Source: Oleiagrimonas citrea (lineage in GTDB: Bacteria > Pseudomonadota > Gammaproteobacteria > Xanthomonadales > Rhodanobacteraceae). Taken from it: a stretch of DNA of 64,000 nucleotides. The DNA is taken from the NCBI RefSeq assembly GCF_012395255.1, contig NZ_JAAZQD010000003.1:310001-374000 (forward strand), given 5' to 3'. Made by a program: the position numbers and the translations under genes. The notes under the pieces were generated by a model. The model searched no databases. It was not told the origin of the DNA and was given only the letters and a program-made list of their open reading frames with translations. Below are positions 10,665 to 19,278 of this stretch, piece by piece (the first letter of the stretch is position 1; each line of letters begins with the position of its first letter).

Positions 10665-11711
10665 GTGAACGAGCAAGCCGCGAATCCGCAACAGACTTTG
10701 ATGCACCAGGAAGCCGCCGAGGCGCCGCGCGTGATCGAGCGCCAGCTGGCCGAGAATGACGCCGTGGTGCGCGAACTGGCGACGCGCCTACGCGCTGCGC
10801 CGCCGCGCTTCATCGTGACCTGTGCGCGGGGCAGCTCCGATCATGCAGCAACCTTCGCCAAGTACGCGTTCGAGACGCGGCTCGGTCTGGTTACCGCGTC
10901 GGCCTCGCCCTCGGTCGAGTCGGTATACGCTGCACCGCAGCAGCTTCGCGATGCGCTGTTCGTGGCCATCTCGCAATCGGGCAAGAGCCCGGACCTGCTG
11001 CGCAACGCCGAGGCGGCGCGTTCGGCCGGCGCGCACGTGGTCGCGCTGGTCAACGTCGAGGACTCGCCGTTGGCGGAGATCGCCGACACGGTGATTCCGC
11101 TGCGCGCCGGTCCCGAACGCAGCGTCGCCGCGACCAAGAGCTATCTGGGCACGCTATCCGCGATCCTCCACATCACCGCGCACTGGAGCGCCAACGCGGC
11201 CCTGCACGATGCACTGACTGCGCTGCCCGATGCCATGGGCAGGGCGTTCCGGCAGGACTGGTCGCCGCTGGTCGAAGGACTGCGCGATGCCCGCAATCTG
11301 TTCGTGCTCGGGCGCGGCTACGGCTACGGCGCGGCGCAGGAATCGGCCTTGAAGTTCAAGGAGACCTGCTGCCTGCATGCCGAGGCCTTCAGCACTGCCG
11401 AGGTCAAGCACGGTCCGATGGCGCTGGTCGGCGCCGATTTCCCGATGCTCATGCTGGCGCAGGACGACGGCACGCTACGCGGCGCGCTGGACGTGGCGCG
11501 TGAATTCCGCGAGCGCGGCGCGCGGGTCTGGACCGCCGCGCCGGGCGACCGCCACGACGATGCCTTGCCGATCGTGCCCGCCGCCGATCCGCTGTGCGCG
11601 CCGCTGCTGGCGGTGCAGAGCTTCTATCGCGCGGCCAATGCGTTGTCCATGGCGCGCGGGTACGACCCGGACGTGCCGCCGTACCTCAACAAGGTCACCG
11701 AAACCGTCTGA
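10665..11711 (+). CDS. SIS-domain glucosamine-6-phosphate deaminase (NagB-II type)
   Basis: A 348-residue protein with two sugar-isomerase (SIS) domains, roughly residues 40-170 and 200-335, and no glutaminase domain, so it resembles the isomerase half of GlmS. Seen: CARGSSDHAATFAKY, ISQSGKSPDLL, the GlmS-like ALKFKETCCLHAEAFSTAEV segment and KHGPMALV. In N-acetylglucosamine catabolism of xanthomonads and shewanellas such proteins convert glucosamine 6-phosphate to fructose 6-phosphate and ammonia. Its place between a NagQ-type regulator and nagA supports that role. The GTG at 10665 has GAGGA about 10 bp upstream; ATG 10701 is an alternative. Confidence 0.85.
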   Translation: MNEQAANPQQTLMHQEAAEAPRVIERQLAENDAVVRELATRLRAAPPRFIVTCARGSSDHAATFAKYAFETRLGLVTASASPSVESVYAAPQQLRDALFVAISQSGKSPDLLRNAEAARSAGAHVVALVNVEDSPLAEIADTVIPLRAGPERSVAATKSYLGTLSAILHITAHWSANAALHDALTALPDAMGRAFRQDWSPLVEGLRDARNLFVLGRGYGYGAAQESALKFKETCCLHAEAFSTAEVKHGPMALVGADFPMLMLAQDDGTLRGALDVAREFRERGARVWTAAPGDRHDDALPIVPAADPLCAPLLAVQSFYRAANALSMARGYDPDVPPYLNKVTETV

Positions 11712-11784
11712 TCGGTCGGCGCATCCCCGGCGCCGGCCCGCATCCGTCCCTCCCCACACCGTTCCAGTTCGAGATCCACGCCTC

Positions 11785-12927
11785 ATGACCACCGCCTTCA
11801 TCAACGGACGCATCCTTACCAATCACGGCCTGCAGAGCGGTTGTGCCGTGCTGGTCGAGGACGATCGCATCGCCGGCCTGGCGTTGCCATCCGACCCCCG
11901 CGTACGCGCCGCCGAACGTCACGATCTGGAAGGACGCTATCTGCTGCCGGGCTTCATCGATTGCCAAGTCAACGGCGGCGGCGGCGTGCTGTTCAACGAA
12001 GCGCCCACGGTCGAGGGCATCCGCGCCATCGGCGAGGCGCACCAGCGTTTCGGTACCACCGGCTTTCTGCCGACCCTGATCAGCGACGACGTCGACGTGA
12101 TGCGCAAGGCCATCGCCGCCGTCGACGAGGCCATCGAAACGGGTGTTCCGGGCGTGCTCGGCATCCACATCGAGGGTCCGTACCTGGCGCCCGCGCGCAA
12201 GGGCGTGCACGACGCCGACAAGTTCCGCATTCCCGACGAAGAGGAATTGGCGCTGGTCAGCTCGCTCAAGCGGGGCGTGACCGTGCTGACCCTGGCCCCG
12301 GACCAAGTGCCAGTCGAGAAGATCCGTCGCCTGGTCGAGGCCGGCGTGATCGTCGCCGGCGGCCACACGGCTGCCGACTACGCGACCACGCGCGCGGCGC
12401 TCGACAACGGCGTGCGCGGATTCACCCACCTGTTCAACGCCATGACGCCGTTCACCAGCCGCGAGCCCGGCGTGGTCGGCGCGGCGCTGGAAGACCCGGA
12501 CAGCTGGTGCGGCCTGATCGTCGACGGTCACCATGTGCATCCGGCCAGCCTGCGCGTGGCCATCGCTGCCAAGGCTGCCGGCAAGATGTTCCTGGTCACC
12601 GATGCCATGCCGCCGGTCGGCGCGCACGATCCGCACTTCGTGCTCAACGGCGAGACCATCACCGCCGAGGACGGCATCTGCCGCACCGCCGACGGCGTGC
12701 TGGCCGGTTCTGCGCTGGACATGGCCAGCGCCATCCGCAATTGCGTGCAGCAGCTCGACCTGCCGGTCGCCGAAGCGGCCCGGATGGCCGCCACGTACCC
12801 CGCCGATTTCCTCGGCTTCGAACGCACCCACGGCCATATCAGCGCTGGCTACCGTGCCGACTTCGCCGTGCTCGACGAGCATTTTTCCCTGCAGGAAACC
12901 TGGATCGGCGGTCGACGCCTTATCTGA
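11785..12927 (+). CDS. nagA: N-acetylglucosamine-6-phosphate deacetylase
   Basis: A 380-residue amidohydrolase that removes acetate from GlcNAc 6-phosphate. Metal and catalytic residues are visible: HIEGPYL (E130), GGHTAADYA (H194), THLFNAMTPF (H215), DGHHVHP and TDAMPPVG (D273). The order regulator, deaminase, deacetylase gives a complete cytoplasmic route from GlcNAc 6-phosphate to fructose 6-phosphate. No GlcNAc kinase is adjacent; the glucokinase at 758-1783 or an unlinked kinase may serve. Confidence 0.95.
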   Translation: MTTAFINGRILTNHGLQSGCAVLVEDDRIAGLALPSDPRVRAAERHDLEGRYLLPGFIDCQVNGGGGVLFNEAPTVEGIRAIGEAHQRFGTTGFLPTLISDDVDVMRKAIAAVDEAIETGVPGVLGIHIEGPYLAPARKGVHDADKFRIPDEEELALVSSLKRGVTVLTLAPDQVPVEKIRRLVEAGVIVAGGHTAADYATTRAALDNGVRGFTHLFNAMTPFTSREPGVVGAALEDPDSWCGLIVDGHHVHPASLRVAIAAKAAGKMFLVTDAMPPVGAHDPHFVLNGETITAEDGICRTADGVLAGSALDMASAIRNCVQQLDLPVAEAARMAATYPADFLGFERTHGHISAGYRADFAVLDEHFSLQETWIGGRRLI

Positions 12928-12961
12928 CGGGCGGATGTCCGCACGATGCCGGTCGCGCCGG

Positions 12962-13522
12962 TCATCGGCGCGAAGAGCGGCCCCGTCCGGGCAGTTTGCG
13001 CATGGCTTTCTTTTCCGGTGACTGGTTCCACTCCGGATGCTGCTCTGCAGCTTCCGCTAACGCCCGTCGCCAGGCCAGGTACTGCGAGGGAGACGGCAAC
13101 AGCGGTGTGTGTGCGAGCTCCCAGTGGATGCCGTTGATCGGGTCGTCGAAGAACACCGCGTAGTAGCCGGGCGAGTAGATCGGGTAGGCCTGTGGCGCGT
13201 CCGTCACGGGTATCGCGTTCGGCAGCAGGAAGTCGCGATGAAAGGCATCTACTTCGCTTCGGCGTTTGGCCCATAGTGCGATGTGGTGGATGCCGACAGC
13301 GCGTTCGGCATGCTCCAGTCGATGCCCCGATTCCGCCGGCTGCACGCCAATGTAGCTGTGCGGGAACGGGAATCGCGCCATGTAGTAGGTCGAGCGGTAA
13401 CCGAGGTCGAGCGTCCAGAAACTGCGGTAGCCGAGCCAGCCGAACATCCGGTCGTAGAAGCGGACCGAATTCTCATAATCGAGTACCGAGAATTCGACGT
13501 GATGTATACCGCGCCATCGCAT
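12962..13522 (-). CDS. VOC (glyoxalase/dioxygenase) superfamily protein
   Basis: A 186-residue protein with paired beta-alpha-beta-beta-beta modules: IHHVEFSVLDYENSVRFYDR at the N-terminus and GIHHIALWAKRRSEVDAFHR in the second half, then GYYAVFFDDPINGIHWEL. The HHVE, HHIA and final Glu are plausible metal ligands. Such proteins include glyoxalases, fosfomycin-type resistance enzymes and extradiol dioxygenases; the substrate is unknown. AGGAGG precedes the ATG at 13522. It is convergent with nagA (34-bp gap). The C-terminal tail is Arg/Lys-rich. Confidence 0.8.
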   Translation of the reverse strand: MRWRGIHHVEFSVLDYENSVRFYDRMFGWLGYRSFWTLDLGYRSTYYMARFPFPHSYIGVQPAESGHRLEHAERAVGIHHIALWAKRRSEVDAFHRDFLLPNAIPVTDAPQAYPIYSPGYYAVFFDDPINGIHWELAHTPLLPSPSQYLAWRRALAEAAEQHPEWNQSPEKKAMRKLPGRGRSSRR

Positions 13523-13601
13523 GGCTGCCGCCTCCTATACATGTCGATCAAATGTTCATCCTGACTCGAATCATCGTATGCGACGCCGATATGCGCATGG
13601 A

Positions 13602-13615
13602 TTGATCTTGGTCAA
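13602..13615. promoter_or_regulatory. FNR/ANR-like box upstream of the acetyltransferase-stress protein pair
   Basis: TTGATCTTGGTCAA fits TTGAT-N4-ATCAA with one mismatch. Its centre lies about 41 bp upstream of a plausible start point if TAGGCT (13638-13643) is the -10 element, the class II activator position. A similar box precedes the second universal stress gene (57718-57731). Confidence 0.55.
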
Positions 13616-13704
13616 GATCTGCCCCCTTCTGCCAGCGTAGGCTGATTCCGTTACTCGCATTAGACGGTTCGCCGCGTTCCGAGGCGATCCAGGAGGCATG
13701 CAAC

Positions 13705-14283
13705 ATGTCCGACTTGAAAACTGGGCCAACGCCCGATCATGGCAAGACGCCGTTTCCGCCCGCGTTGTTGAGCGGTGATCACTGGATCGAGGAACTTCAT
13801 GACGGCCATCATGTGCTGATCCGTCCGATTCGCGCCGAAGACCGCGAGCGCGAGCGCGTCTTTATCGAACGGCTTTCACCAGCGGCCAAGCACTATCGCT
13901 TTCTTGGTGAGATGCGCACGCCGGACGAGCGTCTGCTGGATCTGATGCTCAACGTCGACTACACGAACACGATGGCCTTCATCGCCCTGGTGCACGACGA
14001 CGGTGAGTTGCGCGAAGTCGGCGTCAGCCGTTATGCCGCATCCGGCGATTCGCGCCATTGCGAGTGCGCGGTGACCGTGGCCGAGGACTGGCAGCATCGA
14101 GGGCTCGGCGTGGCGTTGATGCGCCATCTCATCGACATGGCGCGCCGCAACGGATTCAAACAGATGTTTTCCGTGGATGCTGCCGACAACGAGCCGATGC
14201 GCGAGTTGGCCGAATTCCTCGGGTTCCGCCGCAGCACGGACCCGGATGACGCTACGCAAGTCATCTACACGCGGGATCTCTGA
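13705..14283 (+). CDS. GNAT-family N-acetyltransferase (protein-acetyltransferase-like)
   Basis: A 192-residue cytoplasmic acetyltransferase. The acetyl-CoA-binding segment is VAEDWQHRGLGVALMRHLID (Q/RxxGxG/A type, about residues 125-145), followed by NGFKQMFSVDAADNEPMREL and a C-terminal FLGFRR. LIRPIRAEDRERERVFIERL at residues 38-57 resembles the GNAT half of Pat-type lysine acetyltransferases. AGGAGG lies 10 bp upstream. It forms a two-gene unit with the universal stress gene and has an FNR-like box about 90 bp upstream. The substrate is unknown. Confidence 0.85.
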   Translation: MSDLKTGPTPDHGKTPFPPALLSGDHWIEELHDGHHVLIRPIRAEDRERERVFIERLSPAAKHYRFLGEMRTPDERLLDLMLNVDYTNTMAFIALVHDDGELREVGVSRYAASGDSRHCECAVTVAEDWQHRGLGVALMRHLIDMARRNGFKQMFSVDAADNEPMRELAEFLGFRRSTDPDDATQVIYTRDL

Positions 14284-14294
14284 AGGCCGACGGA

Positions 14295-15179
14295 ATGCAT
14301 CGTGCACAGTCGCAGGCGCGGGTCGAAGCGTGTCGGGAGCCGTCTCCGGATGGCGTCGTCGGGAGCGATATCCTCGCGGTGGTCACGACGACCGCGCCGT
14401 GGAGTGCGGCCGCCGAGGTGGCCGTCGCACTGGCGGCGCGTACCGGCGGCGAACTGACCGGCTGCCGTATCGATCCGGAGTGGCGCGAGCTTGATGCTGC
14501 GGAGTCCATGTCGATACCGGTGCTGGGTTCGGGCGCGTGGGACGACGATGCGCAGCGTCGCGATGATCGCGCTTTTGCGGAGTTCGCCCGTGAACGCGGT
14601 GTGGATGACGCGGCTTGGTGCACGGCACAGGCCGGTATCGCGCAGACGTTGCGGCAGCTCGGCGCGTGGCATGACCTGGCCGTGCTGGAGCGTGACATGG
14701 TCACGCCTGAACGCGTGCCCGACGTACTCGGTGAAGCCATGCTGGGATGCGGGGTGCCGTGCCTGTTGCTGCCGGATGGCAGGCGGCTTCCATCATGGCC
14801 GTTCGCGCGGGTGGTGATCGGCTGGAACGGCAGCATGGAAGCCATCCGCGCACTGCATGCAGCCCGCGGACTGTTGATGGCGGCCGATGCCGTGCATGTG
14901 CTGGATGGTGCGGTGGTCGAGGACGAAGTCGGTCGCGGACTGCCTCGTTTCGATCCGTGTCGCTATCTCGCGCGGCATGGCATCACGGCGTCCCGCAGTC
15001 GTGTATCGACCGACGTGGGTTCGGCGGGAGAGGTCCTGCTGGACGCTTCCGTGCGGCTGCATGCCGACCTGCTGGTGATGGGAGCCTACGGGCGTTCTCA
15101 TCTACGTGAGCGGGTGGTGGGTGGAGCCTCGCGCTACGTGCTGGAGCATGCCGAAATTCCGCTGCTGATGCGGCACTGA
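14295..15179 (+). CDS. Tandem universal stress protein (UspA-like)
   Basis: A 294-residue protein with two Usp folds. The first (about residues 20-155) is degenerate; the second (165-294) starts FARVVIGWNGSMEAIRALHA and ends with LLVMGAYGRSHLRERVVGGASRYVL, whose G-x2-G-x9-G(A/S) loop binds ATP in this family. It begins 11 bp after the acetyltransferase gene. Two-domain Usps often accumulate under oxygen limitation or stationary phase, which fits the FNR-like box upstream of the pair. Confidence 0.87.
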   Translation: MHRAQSQARVEACREPSPDGVVGSDILAVVTTTAPWSAAAEVAVALAARTGGELTGCRIDPEWRELDAAESMSIPVLGSGAWDDDAQRRDDRAFAEFARERGVDDAAWCTAQAGIAQTLRQLGAWHDLAVLERDMVTPERVPDVLGEAMLGCGVPCLLLPDGRRLPSWPFARVVIGWNGSMEAIRALHAARGLLMAADAVHVLDGAVVEDEVGRGLPRFDPCRYLARHGITASRSRVSTDVGSAGEVLLDASVRLHADLLVMGAYGRSHLRERVVGGASRYVLEHAEIPLLMRH

Positions 15180-15334
15180 GCAAGGCATGACACCGAACGG
15201 TTGCTCGAATTGTTATGCATCGAGCCGTATGCAAGGTGAGCGTGAACCATGAGCCCCACGGCGGTGGGATGTGTTCGCGATATTGCATGTTGTACGGTAA
15301 GGTCCGTGCCCAGAGCAGTACGGAGGAATGCTTG

Positions 15335-15718
15335 TTGAATTCGAATCGAATTCCGCCTGCGGCGTCGGCCGCGGAGCTTCTTCGTGATCTCGGCGTGGCC
15401 CGCTCCGGGCCATCGACTGCGCGGAAGTCGGGGGCCGAGAGCAAAGCCGGTGAGGGCGCTTCGAACAGCGAGGCTATGCGTGATCTGCGTGGACGGATCG
15501 CGCGGTCCGTCGAGGGTGTCGACTTGGACGATGCTGCGTCGGTCGCACGTGCTCGTCAGGCCGCGATTCGGGAGATTCTTCTCTGGGAGTTCGGAGACCG
15601 ACTCTCGGAAGATCCCGAGTTCGGCGCGCTTCAGGATGCGGTGGAGGCTGCGATGCAATCCGGCCGAATCGGCACGGAGCGATTCCTGGATATGGTTCGG
15701 GCGCTCCGGAAGAATTGA
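15335..15718 (+). CDS. Unrecognised small protein upstream of the flagellar operon
   Basis: I do not recognise this family. TTG at 15335 (or 15332) is chosen because GGAGG ends 5-8 bp upstream; a longer ATG frame from 15215 lacks a ribosome site. The roughly 127-residue product has an Ala/Gly/Ser-rich, probably disordered N-terminal third and a helical C-terminal part with REILLWEFGDRLSEDPEFGA and MQSGRIGTERFLDMVRAL. A disordered head with a helical sigma-binding tail is the general build of the anti-sigma factor FlgM, and no other FlgM is seen beside fliA, but the resemblance is weak. It could equally be an export chaperone or unrelated. Confidence 0.6.
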   Translation: MNSNRIPPAASAAELLRDLGVARSGPSTARKSGAESKAGEGASNSEAMRDLRGRIARSVEGVDLDDAASVARARQAAIREILLWEFGDRLSEDPEFGALQDAVEAAMQSGRIGTERFLDMVRALRKN

Positions 15719-15746
15719 TTGCAAGAAATTGTTTTAATTATATATT
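15719..15746 (+). promoter_or_regulatory. Candidate sigma-70 promoter for the flagellar operon
   Basis: TTGCAA, a 16-bp spacer and TATATT lie in a short AT-rich stretch that contrasts with the high-GC surroundings. It would leave a leader of about 270 nt before the TPR gene. I see no convincing gene in 15747-16026; a TTGACA at 15844-15849 there lacks a good -10 partner. Confidence 0.35.
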
Positions 15747-16026
15747 TTATCCTTCTTATACCGTGAAAATGGCGCGTTTCCCGATCGCGCGAAGTGCGTG
15801 ATGATTGGCACCAAAGCGGAAATCTTCATCCTGAAGAATTCTGTTGACATTTATCCTGAGTTCATTTTAGGCTCGATCAAGTCGGGGTGGCGCATACCAA
15901 AAAAACAGCGCCGCGTTTCGATGAAGTCGGCTGATACCAGCCAGAACATTCTCAGGGGGCAGTACCTAAAGCGATCTGATTCGAGCCAAATGGCTCGATG
16001 GATGGGTTTGGGCTGAAAGGGAAGTC

Positions 16027-17160
16027 ATGAGTCGTGTCGAGCGATTGAAGTCTTTTTACGAGCACGATCCGCAAAACTCCGCGTTGATCTGTGATCTGCT
16101 CGATGCATACATGCAAGACGGCGTGTTGCAGGAATGCATTCGATTCCTGGCCGATCTGCCGGACCATGTGCGATCCCAGCCGGGTGTCCGTTTTCGCGAA
16201 GCGCGCGTGGCGATGCTTCGCGGAGAGCTTGAGGACGCGGCCTCTCTTTTGCAGTCGCTGCTTGATTCCGGGACCGATGCCTGGGCCATTCGCCACGATC
16301 TGGCGCTGGTGCAGTCGCACATGGGGGATCCCGAGGCGGCTTTGCAGACCCTGTCTCCACTCCTTTCCGACTCCCGGACCGACTCGAGCGTGCGTTTGCT
16401 CGAAGCGCGGTTGCGATACAGCAAGGGCGAACTCGATACGGCGCTCGAGGTCACTGAGAACGTGCTACGCGCATCCCCCGACGAGGCGGATGCGCAGGGG
16501 CTGCGCGCTTTGCTGCTTTTCGATATGGGCGAGATTTCGACTGCGCGCGAAGCGGCCGAACGGTGCCTTTCGACGCACCCGGGACAGTCCGATGCGATGC
16601 TGGTTGCGGGAACAGTTGCGCTGTGGGATCAGCGTCTGGACGTGGCCGAAACTGCCTTGAGCGAGGTGGCGCGCAATCCGGCTTTTGCCGGTCGCGCACT
16701 GTCCGGCCTCGGTCAGTTGCACATGGTGCAGGGAGAGCTGCCCAGGGCGATCGAGACCCTGGAGCTTGCTGTACAGAGGATGCCCGGTCATATCGGAACC
16801 TGGCATGCCCTGGCGTGGTGCCAGTTGCTTTCCGGTGACGTCGGCGGTGCGCAGCGAAGCATCGAAAAGGCTTTCGAGCTGGATCGTTCGTTCGGTGAGA
16901 CGCATGGTGGCTTCGCTATCGTGCATGCGCTTCATGGACGCACCGAGGAGGCCGAGGCGGCGATCCGTCGAGCGCAGCGCCTCGATCCGAACGGACGGAA
17001 CTTCCTCTACGCCAAGGCGCTTCTGCTGAGGGCCGAAGGCCGCAACCAGGAAGCGGTGCTCATTGTTGCCGGCGTGCTTGAGAGTGTGCCGAGTATGCAG
17101 GGCCAGGATCCTGCCGCGGTGCTCGACCGACTCGCCGCCCGCATGGAGCGGCGAGACTAG
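16027..17160 (+). CDS. TPR-repeat protein, first gene of the flagellar operon
   Basis: A 377-residue protein made almost wholly of tetratricopeptide-type helical pairs, for example YSKGELDTALEVTENVLRAS and MVQGELPRAIETLELAVQRM. No signal peptide or membrane segment is visible, so it is probably cytoplasmic. An AAGGGAAG ribosome site precedes the ATG, and fliQ starts 11 bp after its stop, so it belongs to the operon. TPR proteins serve as chaperones or scaffolds for type III substrates (SycD/LcrH class is shorter). A role in substrate docking is inference from position only; the exact family is unknown to me. Confidence 0.8.
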   Translation: MSRVERLKSFYEHDPQNSALICDLLDAYMQDGVLQECIRFLADLPDHVRSQPGVRFREARVAMLRGELEDAASLLQSLLDSGTDAWAIRHDLALVQSHMGDPEAALQTLSPLLSDSRTDSSVRLLEARLRYSKGELDTALEVTENVLRASPDEADAQGLRALLLFDMGEISTAREAAERCLSTHPGQSDAMLVAGTVALWDQRLDVAETALSEVARNPAFAGRALSGLGQLHMVQGELPRAIETLELAVQRMPGHIGTWHALAWCQLLSGDVGGAQRSIEKAFELDRSFGETHGGFAIVHALHGRTEEAEAAIRRAQRLDPNGRNFLYAKALLLRAEGRNQEAVLIVAGVLESVPSMQGQDPAAVLDRLAARMERRD

Positions 17161-17171
17161 GAAGGCACGGC

Positions 17172-17435
17172 ATGGACGCTGATCTCGCAATGCACCTGCT
17201 CGCGGAAACGCTGCTGACCGCAGCCAAGGTTTCTGCCCCCATCCTGCTGAGCACGCTGGCTGTAGGACTCATTATCTCCATTCTGCAGGTCGTCACGCAG
17301 ATTCAGGAGATGACCCTGACCTTCATCCCCAAGCTCATCACGGTGGTGGTGGTCTTCCTGTTCGCCGGCGCATGGATGATCGACATCGTAGTCGGTTTCG
17401 CCCGGCACCTGATCGATATCGCGGCAGGGATCTAG
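17172..17435 (+). CDS. fliQ: Flagellar export gate protein FliQ
   Basis: An 87-residue inner-membrane protein with two hydrophobic hairpin helices (about residues 14-38 and 50-75). ISILQVVTQIQEMTLTFIPK is the conserved FliQ/SctS loop. It forms the export gate with FliP and FliR. Here it is the first gate gene, while fliP lies 17 kb downstream near the end of the operon, a split of the usually contiguous fliPQR. Confidence 0.95.
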   Translation: MDADLAMHLLAETLLTAAKVSAPILLSTLAVGLIISILQVVTQIQEMTLTFIPKLITVVVVFLFAGAWMIDIVVGFARHLIDIAAGI

Positions 17436-17437
17436 GC

Positions 17438-18205
17438 ATGGATGACATGACCCCGACCCTCGCTCGTTTCCTTCTGGCCGGTTCGCGTTTCGCGCCGTTG
17501 CTGCTGGTAAAAGCCGCATCGCCGCTGGCGTGGGTTCCGTTGTATGTGCGTCTGACGCTGCTGCTGATCGCATCGCTTTTCGCCGTGGGCATCGTCGTGC
17601 CCGTGCAGGCGGGAATTCCTGGGCTGGATCAGCCGGTCGCTCTGCTTGTCGTTCTGCTCGGCGAATTCGTCTTCGGTTTCGGTCTCGCGCTGGCGGTGAT
17701 TCTTCCCGCTGCAGCCGTCGGGTTTTCGGCTCGCGTGATCGATGTGCAGTCGGGCGTGTCCGCCATGACGATCCTGAATCCCTCGAATCCGTCGGCGGAG
17801 GCCATGGCCGGCACGGCGATGCAGTGGGTGGTCACGCTGATCTTCTTCGCGCTGGGCTTCCACCTGCTGCTTCTGAATGGCTTCTATGCCTCGATGAAGC
17901 TGGTTCCGTTGGGCGCCGCCGGCATGTCGGTGACGCCCACGCTATTTCTGTCCCTGCTGGGGCGGCAGTTCCTGCTGGGGCTTTCGGTGTCGGCGCCGGT
18001 GATTCTCGGTTTGTTCGCGGTGGATGCGGCCGTCGCCTTCGTCAGTCGTTCCATGCCGCAGGCCAACATCTACTTTTTGGCGCTGCCTCTGAAAGTGGCC
18101 GCGGCATTCCTGTTGCTGGCCATCGTTCTGAAATTCGCTCCGCAATGGATCGGGCGGATGTTCGGTGATGCGTTCACCACGCTTGGCCTGGATGCGAGGC
18201 CGTAG
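17438..18205 (+). CDS. fliR: Flagellar export gate protein FliR
   Basis: A 255-residue polytopic membrane protein with about six hydrophobic segments. The GEFVFGFGLALAVILPAAAV segment and the NPSNPSAEAMAGTAMQW loop fit FliR/SctT. The start MDDMTPTLARFLLAGSRFAP follows fliQ by 2 bp. The product completes the FliPQR gate core and contacts FlhB. Confidence 0.93.
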   Translation: MDDMTPTLARFLLAGSRFAPLLLVKAASPLAWVPLYVRLTLLLIASLFAVGIVVPVQAGIPGLDQPVALLVVLLGEFVFGFGLALAVILPAAAVGFSARVIDVQSGVSAMTILNPSNPSAEAMAGTAMQWVVTLIFFALGFHLLLLNGFYASMKLVPLGAAGMSVTPTLFLSLLGRQFLLGLSVSAPVILGLFAVDAAVAFVSRSMPQANIYFLALPLKVAAAFLLLAIVLKFAPQWIGRMFGDAFTTLGLDARP

Positions 18206-18207
18206 TC

Positions 18208-19278
18208 ATGGCAGAGCAGGAGCAGGATCGTACCGAAGAGCCGACGCCGTACCGGTTGCAGGAGGCGAGAAAGAAAGGGCAGGTGCCGCGCAGCACCGAC
18301 CTTGGCAGTGCCATCGTGATGGTGGCGTTCTGCTTTGCGTTCAGCGCGGCGGCCGGCAACGTGGCACTGGCGTTGAGCCAGGCTCTGCGCCGATCCATTC
18401 TACTGGCGGGCAACTCCCCGGAGCTCGGAAAGGCGCTCGTGCATTGGGTGGGCGCTGCATTCGATCCCGCATGGCAGGCCCTGACGCCAGTGCTCCTGGC
18501 GGTGCTGGTGGCGGCGGTGGCAGGGAATGTGTTGCAGACCGGTGGCGTGTTCACCACGCATCCCATCAAGCCTGATTTCACGCGCCTGAATCCCGCGCAG
18601 GCCATGAAGCGCCTGTTCGGTCTGAAGACACTCTGGGAGCTGGGCAAGCTGGTCGTGAAGACCGCGCTGCTGTGTGCGCTTGCGTGGTATGCGCTGCATC
18701 GGCTGGGTGTGGTGGTCAGTGCCAATGCATTGGTCAGTCCGATGGAGCTGCCCCGTTCGCTTCATCGCGTATTCGTGAGCGTCTCGATCTGGATCGTCGG
18801 CATCTTGCTGGCGGTGGCCTGCGCCGATCTGTTGTTCTCGCGCAAGGAGTTCGTGCGCAAGTTGCGCATGAGTCGCCGTGACATCAAGGACGAGATCAAG
18901 AAGCGAGAGGGTGATCCGTCCGTCAAGTCCAAGCGGCGCAAGCTGGTTTCCGAGTTGCTCAAGCGTTCGCGCTCGATACAGCGCGTGGCCGATGCCGACG
19001 TGGTGATGACCAACCCCACGCATCTCGCCGTGGCGTTGCGCTATCGCCCCAAGACCATGCTTGCTCCCGTGGTGCTCGCCAAGGGAACGGACCGTGCCGC
19101 GGCCCGCATGCGCGAGTACGCCGCCCGACACCGGGTGCCGGTGCTGCAGTCGCCGAAACTGGCTCGCGCGCTGTTCAAGCAGTGCGGGATCGATCAGCCG
19201 GTGCCGGCCAGCCTCTTCACGCAACTTGCGCCCGTCTACCGATGGTTGATGGCGCGAGACAGGAGCCGATTCCTCTGA
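18208..19278 (+). CDS. flhB: Flagellar export switch protein FlhB
   Basis: A 356-residue protein with an N-terminal EQDRTEEPTPYRLQEARKKG, four membrane segments and a cytoplasmic C-terminal domain. The autocleavage motif NPTH is intact at residues 269-272 (VVMTNPTHLAVALRY). In the family, cleavage between Asn and Pro switches export from rod/hook to filament substrates. Retention of an intact switch implies that a late-substrate class still exists even though no filament gene is present nearby. Its stop overlaps the flhA start (TGATG). Confidence 0.96.
   Translation: MAEQEQDRTEEPTPYRLQEARKKGQVPRSTDLGSAIVMVAFCFAFSAAAGNVALALSQALRRSILLAGNSPELGKALVHWVGAAFDPAWQALTPVLLAVLVAAVAGNVLQTGGVFTTHPIKPDFTRLNPAQAMKRLFGLKTLWELGKLVVKTALLCALAWYALHRLGVVVSANALVSPMELPRSLHRVFVSVSIWIVGILLAVACADLLFSRKEFVRKLRMSRRDIKDEIKKREGDPSVKSKRRKLVSELLKRSRSIQRVADADVVMTNPTHLAVALRYRPKTMLAPVVLAKGTDRAAARMREYAARHRVPVLQSPKLARALFKQCGIDQPVPASLFTQLAPVYRWLMARDRSRFL

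Noticed and set aside
15806-15825. Possible sigma-54 promoter (TGGCAC) before the flagellar operon
   Set aside because: No TTGC-type -12 element at the required spacing.
15798-16016. 72-codon frame in front of the TPR gene
   Set aside because: No ribosome site, odd composition, in an AT-rich promoter-like stretch.
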